NCBI GenBank assembly: GCA_965277835.1
Contig: OZ255841.1
Coordinates: 248,001 to 312,000 of the forward strand
Source: Arcticimaribacter sp965277835
Lineage (GTDB): Bacteria; Bacteroidota; Bacteroidia; Flavobacteriales; Flavobacteriaceae
Reading direction: 5' to 3'
DNA: 64,000 nucleotides
Within the stretch, counting starts at the first letter, position 1. Each line of letters begins with the position of its first letter. The translations under genes and the position numbers were made by a program. This document shows positions 60,206 through 64,000 of the stretch, in pieces. Under the pieces are notes generated by a model, which saw only the letters and a program-made list of their open reading frames with translations, did not search any database and was not told the DNA's origin.

Positions 60206-61216
60206 ATGGATAATTACTTTATAACAGCATTAAAAGAGCACCTTTCCTATCCTAAAAAAATTGTAATTATACCCCATAAAAACCCAGATGGTGATGCTTT
60301 AGGGAGTTGTTTAGGATGGGGACATTTCTTAAGCTCTATGGGGCATTTTTGCACTATTATTTCACCCAACGATTACCCTAATTTTTTAAACTGGCTTCCT
60401 GGACAAAGCGATATTATTAAATATGACCATGCAGAACCCCAATGTCAAAAACTATTGTCTGAAGCTGATATAATTTTTACGCTTGATTTTAATAACCTTG
60501 ATAGAATTAAACCTATGGATGTGTTTTTAAAAACGTGCAAGGGTATAAAAGTAATGATAGACCATCACCAAGAACCTAGTGACTTTTCTGACTTAACTTA
60601 CTCTGATCCTAATATTGGTTCTACTTGCGAAATGGTTTATAATGTTATAGAAGCTATTGATGTTTCGAAAATGAATACTGCAATTGCTACTAGCCTATAT
60701 ACAGGGATAATGACAGATAGCGGTTCTTTTCGTTTCCCTTCAACAACTTCGAGAACCCATAGAATTACAGCTTTTCTATTAACCCATAAAATAGATCATG
60801 CCAAAATTCATCAAAATATATACGATACTTACAGTATTGGGCGTTTACAATTATTAGGTAAAGCACTTGCTAACCTTGTTAAAATAGAGCCTCTCAACGC
60901 TGTGTATATAGCACTAAGTCAAAAAGAACTAAATCAATGTGATTTTAAAAAAGGAGACACCGAAGGTTTTGTCAATTATGGACTTAGCTTAGAAGGAATT
61001 GTATTAGCTATTATCTTAATTGAAAATACACAAGAAGGAATTATAAAAATGTCTTTTCGTTCAAAAGGAGAATTTAATGTAAACCAATTTGCTAAAGAGC
61101 ATTTTAATGGAGGTGGGCACCATAATGCTGCAGGTGGGGTTTCGCACGAAAGCCTTGAAAAAACTATTGCAAAAGTGCATCAAACTGTACTTCAATACTC
61201 AACCCAGCTTAGTTAA
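60206..61216 (+). CDS. DHH family phosphoesterase (NrnA-like oligoribonuclease)
   Basis: A 336-residue DHH/DHHA1 phosphoesterase. Metal ligands are in HKNPDGDALGS (residues 24-34), FTLDFNN, and MIDHHQEPSDF (near 118); the DHHA1 motif is GGGHHNAAGG (near 305). It degrades short oligoribonucleotides or pAp. The gldI gene starts 3 bp later, so it is the first gene of the GldI run, as in other gliding flavobacteria. Confidence 0.93.
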   Translation: MDNYFITALKEHLSYPKKIVIIPHKNPDGDALGSCLGWGHFLSSMGHFCTIISPNDYPNFLNWLPGQSDIIKYDHAEPQCQKLLSEADIIFTLDFNNLDRIKPMDVFLKTCKGIKVMIDHHQEPSDFSDLTYSDPNIGSTCEMVYNVIEAIDVSKMNTAIATSLYTGIMTDSGSFRFPSTTSRTHRITAFLLTHKIDHAKIHQNIYDTYSIGRLQLLGKALANLVKIEPLNAVYIALSQKELNQCDFKKGDTEGFVNYGLSLEGIVLAIILIENTQEGIIKMSFRSKGEFNVNQFAKEHFNGGGHHNAAGGVSHESLEKTIAKVHQTVLQYSTQLS

Positions 61217-61219
61217 TGT

Positions 61220-61756
61220 ATGAAAAAAGGAATATTCTTTTTCTTAACTATTATAATAACAATTTGTTGCTCTAATCCACAGGCTAGAAAACCTTTAAAT
61301 TCTTCTAAAGCATCATTCTTAAAAGGGTCAATAGAACGCAATAAGAGTGTCATTAAAAAACAAGAGTTAGAATTTAAAAAGATAATTGAAAACGACTCAG
61401 TTTTAAAGTATAATGCTTCGAGTACTGGTTTTTGGTATGCATATATAAAAACAACTGAAAACAGAATATTACCTAAGAGGGGCGACTTAGTTCGTTTTAC
61501 GTATGAAATAAAAGCTCTTGATGGTACATTACTTTATAACGACACAGAACTCGATACTGTTAGCTATCTGGTTGATAAAGAAGAGCTTCTTCCTGCATTA
61601 CGCGAGGCAGTGAAATTTTTAAGTACAGATGAAATTGCAACATTTTTATTCCCTTCGTATCTTTGCTATGGTTATCAGGGAGATGATGAAAAAATAGGAA
61701 TAAACCAACCTCTTAGAATGACGATAAAGTTAATTTCTCATTCTATAGAACCATAG
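61220..61756 (+). CDS. gldI: gliding motility-associated peptidyl-prolyl isomerase GldI
   Basis: A 178-residue lipoprotein (signal peptide to about residue 15, lipobox ITICC) with an FKBP-type isomerase domain (RGDLVRFTYEIKALDGTLLY near residue 92, FLFPSYLCYGYQG near residue 148). In Flavobacterium johnsoniae GldI is required for gliding and type IX secretion. It speeds folding of envelope proteins. It lies between the DHH phosphoesterase and the fused isomerase. Confidence 0.88.
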   Translation: MKKGIFFFLTIIITICCSNPQARKPLNSSKASFLKGSIERNKSVIKKQELEFKKIIENDSVLKYNASSTGFWYAYIKTTENRILPKRGDLVRFTYEIKALDGTLLYNDTELDTVSYLVDKEELLPALREAVKFLSTDEIATFLFPSYLCYGYQGDDEKIGINQPLRMTIKLISHSIEP

Positions 61757-61804
61757 AATATATAAAAATATGCATATTTGCAAAATAAATTTTAAAATTA
61801 AATC

Positions 61805-62884
61805 ATGAAAAGAAACGTAATACTCTCTTTGTTCACATTATTAATTATAGGATGTGCCGATCAATACCCCGACCTTAAAGCTGGATTATATGCCGATATT
61901 GAAACTAGTAAAGGATCAGTCGTTGTTTCACTTGAATACGAAAAAACACCAATAACTGTAGCAAATTTTGTGTCTCTAGCCGAAGGCGAAAATGAAATGG
62001 TAAGCGATGACTTTAAAAATAAAAGGTACTACGATGGATTAACGTTCCACAGAGTTATTACTGACTTTATGATTCAAGGTGGTGACCCAACTGCAACAGG
62101 TACTGGAGGTCCTGGTTATACATTTGATAATGAAATTCATGATGATTTAAAACATAATGGCCCTGGTATTCTTTCTATGGCAAATGGAGGCCCTGGAACA
62201 AACGGTAGCCAATTCTTTATCACGCACAAAGAAACACCTTGGCTAGACGGATTGCACACTGTATTTGGAAATGTAGTTATAGGTCAAAATGTAGTTGATA
62301 GCATTGCACAGAATGATACCATTAAAATGGTTACAATTATCCGTAAGGGATCAAAAGCAAAAAAATTCGATGCATCAAAAACATTTAAAGATTATTTTCA
62401 AAAATTAGAAACTGAAAAAGCTGAAAGAGAAGAACGTCAGCAATTAATAAAATTAAAATCTCAAGATAAGTTCGAAGAGCAAAAAAGTAAAGCTACTACA
62501 ACATCTTCTGGATTAACATATATTATTACTAAAAAAGGGAATGGTACTAAAGTAACAACCACAAACAAGGCTAGTGTACACTATGCTGTTTATTTTGAGG
62601 ATGCAACACTACTTGAAACAAGTAGCCTTGAAATTGCTGAAGAACTAGGAGTTGTTAACGAACAGCGTAAAAACGCGCAAGCGTACCAGCCTTTAATTGC
62701 AGATTGTAGCCCAGAAGCTCAACTCATAGCAGGGTTTAAAGAAGGTTTACGTCTTTTGAGTGAAGGCGATAAAGCAACACTTTTTGTGCCTTATGATTTA
62801 GCTTATGGAGAGCAGGATAGACAGGGAATCCCTCCTCGCTCTAATTTGATTTTTGAAATCGAAATAGTAGAAGTAATTAAATAA
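61805..62884 (+). CDS. lipoprotein peptidyl-prolyl isomerase, cyclophilin-FKBP fusion
   Basis: A 359-residue lipoprotein (lipobox IIGC, Cys17). Residues 25-185 are a cyclophilin domain (YYDGLTFHRVITDFMIQGGD, GPGILSMANGGPGTNGSQFF, HTVFGNVV). A linker of charged helix follows (residues 195-230), then an FKBP domain (about 240-359, ending FVPYDLAYGEQDRQG and IPPRSNLIFEIEI). Two unrelated isomerase folds are joined in one chain. It follows gldI by 48 bp and ends in a strong terminator. Confidence 0.92.
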   Translation: MKRNVILSLFTLLIIGCADQYPDLKAGLYADIETSKGSVVVSLEYEKTPITVANFVSLAEGENEMVSDDFKNKRYYDGLTFHRVITDFMIQGGDPTATGTGGPGYTFDNEIHDDLKHNGPGILSMANGGPGTNGSQFFITHKETPWLDGLHTVFGNVVIGQNVVDSIAQNDTIKMVTIIRKGSKAKKFDASKTFKDYFQKLETEKAEREERQQLIKLKSQDKFEEQKSKATTTSSGLTYIITKKGNGTKVTTTNKASVHYAVYFEDATLLETSSLEIAEELGVVNEQRKNAQAYQPLIADCSPEAQLIAGFKEGLRLLSEGDKATLFVPYDLAYGEQDRQGIPPRSNLIFEIEIVEVIK

Positions 62885-62961
62885 GAAGCATTGGTATTTA
62901 AAAACGCAATTAAAACGTTTTGAGTTTATAATACTTTTTAGATAAAAAGATTTCTTTTAAA

Positions 62962-62985
62962 AACCCATCTTCAGATGGGTTTTTT
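62962..62985 (+). terminator. rho-independent terminator of the GldI/PPIase run
   Basis: Inverted repeat AACCCATCT / AGATGGGTT with a 2-nt loop, followed by a T run. It lies 77 bp after the PPIase stop codon and 12 bp before the DUF3810 gene. Confidence 0.85.
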
Positions 62986-62996
62986 ATTTTAGTAAT

Positions 62997-64000
62997 ATGA
63001 AATACAATTTAATTAAAATAGTCTTAGCTTGTAGTATAGTTCCTCAAGTCATTTTAGTACAAATTCTTAAGTTATACCCTGAGAAAATTGAGCTCTATTA
63101 TTCTCAAAAGTTATATCCTTTTATCTTTAATTTGCAGCAAAGCATTTTAAACCTAATTCCTTTTTCAATTGGCGATTTATTTTATAGCGGACTAGTAATT
63201 TATTTAATCTATTGCTTAGTTCGGTTTATTAGAGAAGTGCGGCTACCAAAATGGAAAGACTTAATACATATAGGTATTTTTATTAGTGTATTACATCTTG
63301 TTTTTCAATTAAATTGGGGATTAAATTATTACCGTACGCCCTTAAAAACAAAGCTAGATGTAAAGAAAGAATATTCGAATGATGAACTAGAAAGCGTAAC
63401 ACAATATTTTATTGTTTCGGCTAATAATCTTCATAACAACCTTAGTTCATCGGATACTTTAGCCATAGAAATGCCTTACACGAAAAACGAAATTATCGAA
63501 ATAGTGTATAATAATTATTCGGATTTATGGGAGAATAGCACTCGTATTCCTAAAGCTAAAAGTTCAATGTTTAGTTTGCAATTAAGTTATATGGGTTACG
63601 CAGGCTACCTCAATCCGTTTACACTTGAAGCCCAAGTTAACGCGTTACTCCCAAAAGTTGACTTGCCATTGACCATCGCCCATGAAATGGCACATCAGCT
63701 AGGGTATGCAGCAGAAAATGAAGCAAGTTTTATTGGGTTTACTAATACGTTTAAAAGCAAAAACCTTTATATACAATATGCTACAGCACTCTTTGCACTA
63801 AAACATTGCTATAATGACTTGTTTAAAAGAGACCCCGAACTAGCAAGAAAAATAATTAAAGAGCTTAACCCTGGGATTTTCAAAAACTTTAGAGAAAGTA
63901 GTGATTTTTGGGAGTCTTATAAAAATCCTTTTGAGCCTTATTTTAATGCCTCTTACGATACTTATCTCAAAGCCAATGGGCAAAAATCTGGAGTGAAAAC
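62997..64000 (+). CDS. DUF3810 family membrane zinc metalloprotease-like protein (3' end missing)
   Basis: 334 complete codons are readable and the gene runs off the right edge. It starts MKYNLIKIVLACSIVPQVIL, has membrane segments near residues 5-25, 55-80 and 92-110, and carries the zinc motif HEMAH in TIAHEMAHQLGYAAENEAS (near residue 222), the HExxH signature with a downstream glutamate. This is the DUF3810 layout. Substrate unknown. Confidence 0.85.
   Translation, partial: MKYNLIKIVLACSIVPQVILVQILKLYPEKIELYYSQKLYPFIFNLQQSILNLIPFSIGDLFYSGLVIYLIYCLVRFIREVRLPKWKDLIHIGIFISVLHLVFQLNWGLNYYRTPLKTKLDVKKEYSNDELESVTQYFIVSANNLHNNLSSSDTLAIEMPYTKNEIIEIVYNNYSDLWENSTRIPKAKSSMFSLQLSYMGYAGYLNPFTLEAQVNALLPKVDLPLTIAHEMAHQLGYAAENEASFIGFTNTFKSKNLYIQYATALFALKHCYNDLFKRDPELARKIIKELNPGIFKNFRESSDFWESYKNPFEPYFNASYDTYLKANGQKSGVK

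Overview
This 64 kb window is chromosomal DNA of a member of the Bacteroidota, almost certainly a gliding Flavobacteriaceae. Four things point there. The DNA is AT-rich. At least twenty start regions carry the Bacteroidota -7 promoter box TAnnTTTG, and Shine-Dalgarno sequences are largely absent. Family-typical proteins are present (GldI, DUF4199, DUF4252, DUF5683, DUF6787, DUF3810, a 950-residue CarB, a very long signal peptidase I). Gene neighbourhoods such as parA-parB-DUF5683-dapB-lepB-WbqC are characteristic of the family. Almost everything is compact housekeeping sequence. I see no insertion sequence, integrase, CRISPR array or rRNA operon.

Layout. 1-7.3 kb: the 5' end of a phosphohexose mutase gene, a GT2 glycosyltransferase, ribosomal protein L31, a GlmU-like nucleotidyltransferase, MtaB (tRNA thiomethylation) and a lytic transglycosylase. 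7.5-10.6 kb: L34 and CarB. 10.6-15.7 kb: a cobalamin uptake locus, with ABC transporter genes btuFCD on the minus strand and, divergently, a cobalamin riboswitch controlling a BtuB-type TonB-dependent receptor. 15.7-22.6 kb: an S41 protease, purB and a DEAD-box helicase. 22.6-23.9 kb: an orphan nucleotidyl-cyclase-like protein followed by a 487-bp gap holding two adjacent tandem repeats; this is the only large convergent gap in the window. 23.9-30.8 kb: miaA, an ion channel, an exonuclease/GIY-YIG protein, YggS, a 3-hydroxyacyl-CoA dehydrogenase, an oxidoreductase, pcm and smpB. 31-39.4 kb: a YD-repeat lipoprotein, a cupin protein, a sugar isomerase-like protein, ychF, ferredoxin, acyl-CoA reductase, serC-serA and msrA. 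39.4-41 kb: a multi-hairpin leader RNA in front of an AIPR-like (abortive-infection family) gene; this is the most accessory-looking cassette. 41-46.7 kb: PadR/PspC, an SRPBCC-GyrI protein, tRNA-Pro(GGG), a sugar dehydrogenase with its cytochrome c, and an FtsB/DivIC-like protein. 46.7-64 kb: parAB, dapB, lepB, WbqC, an EEP protein, two rhomboids, mutL, ribH, recF, ndk, nrnA, gldI, a fused PPIase and a partial DUF3810 gene.

How it works together. The B12 locus is a complete outer-to-inner-membrane uptake route with riboswitch feedback on the outer receptor. serC and serA supply serine. The sugar dehydrogenase and cytochrome c look like a periplasmic electron-transfer pair. GldI and the lipoprotein PPIase belong to the envelope folding machinery linked to gliding and type IX secretion.

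Main observations for follow-up: (i) the 5' structured RNA plus AIPR-like gene at 39.5-41 kb; (ii) the 11-bp x 9 and 6-bp x 11 repeat pair at 23.5-23.7 kb beside a cyclase-like gene; (iii) five genes whose -7 box lies 5-7 nt from the ATG, predicting leaderless mRNAs; (iv) six convergent gene pairs that overlap tail to tail. All calls are from reading the sequence; no database search was run.
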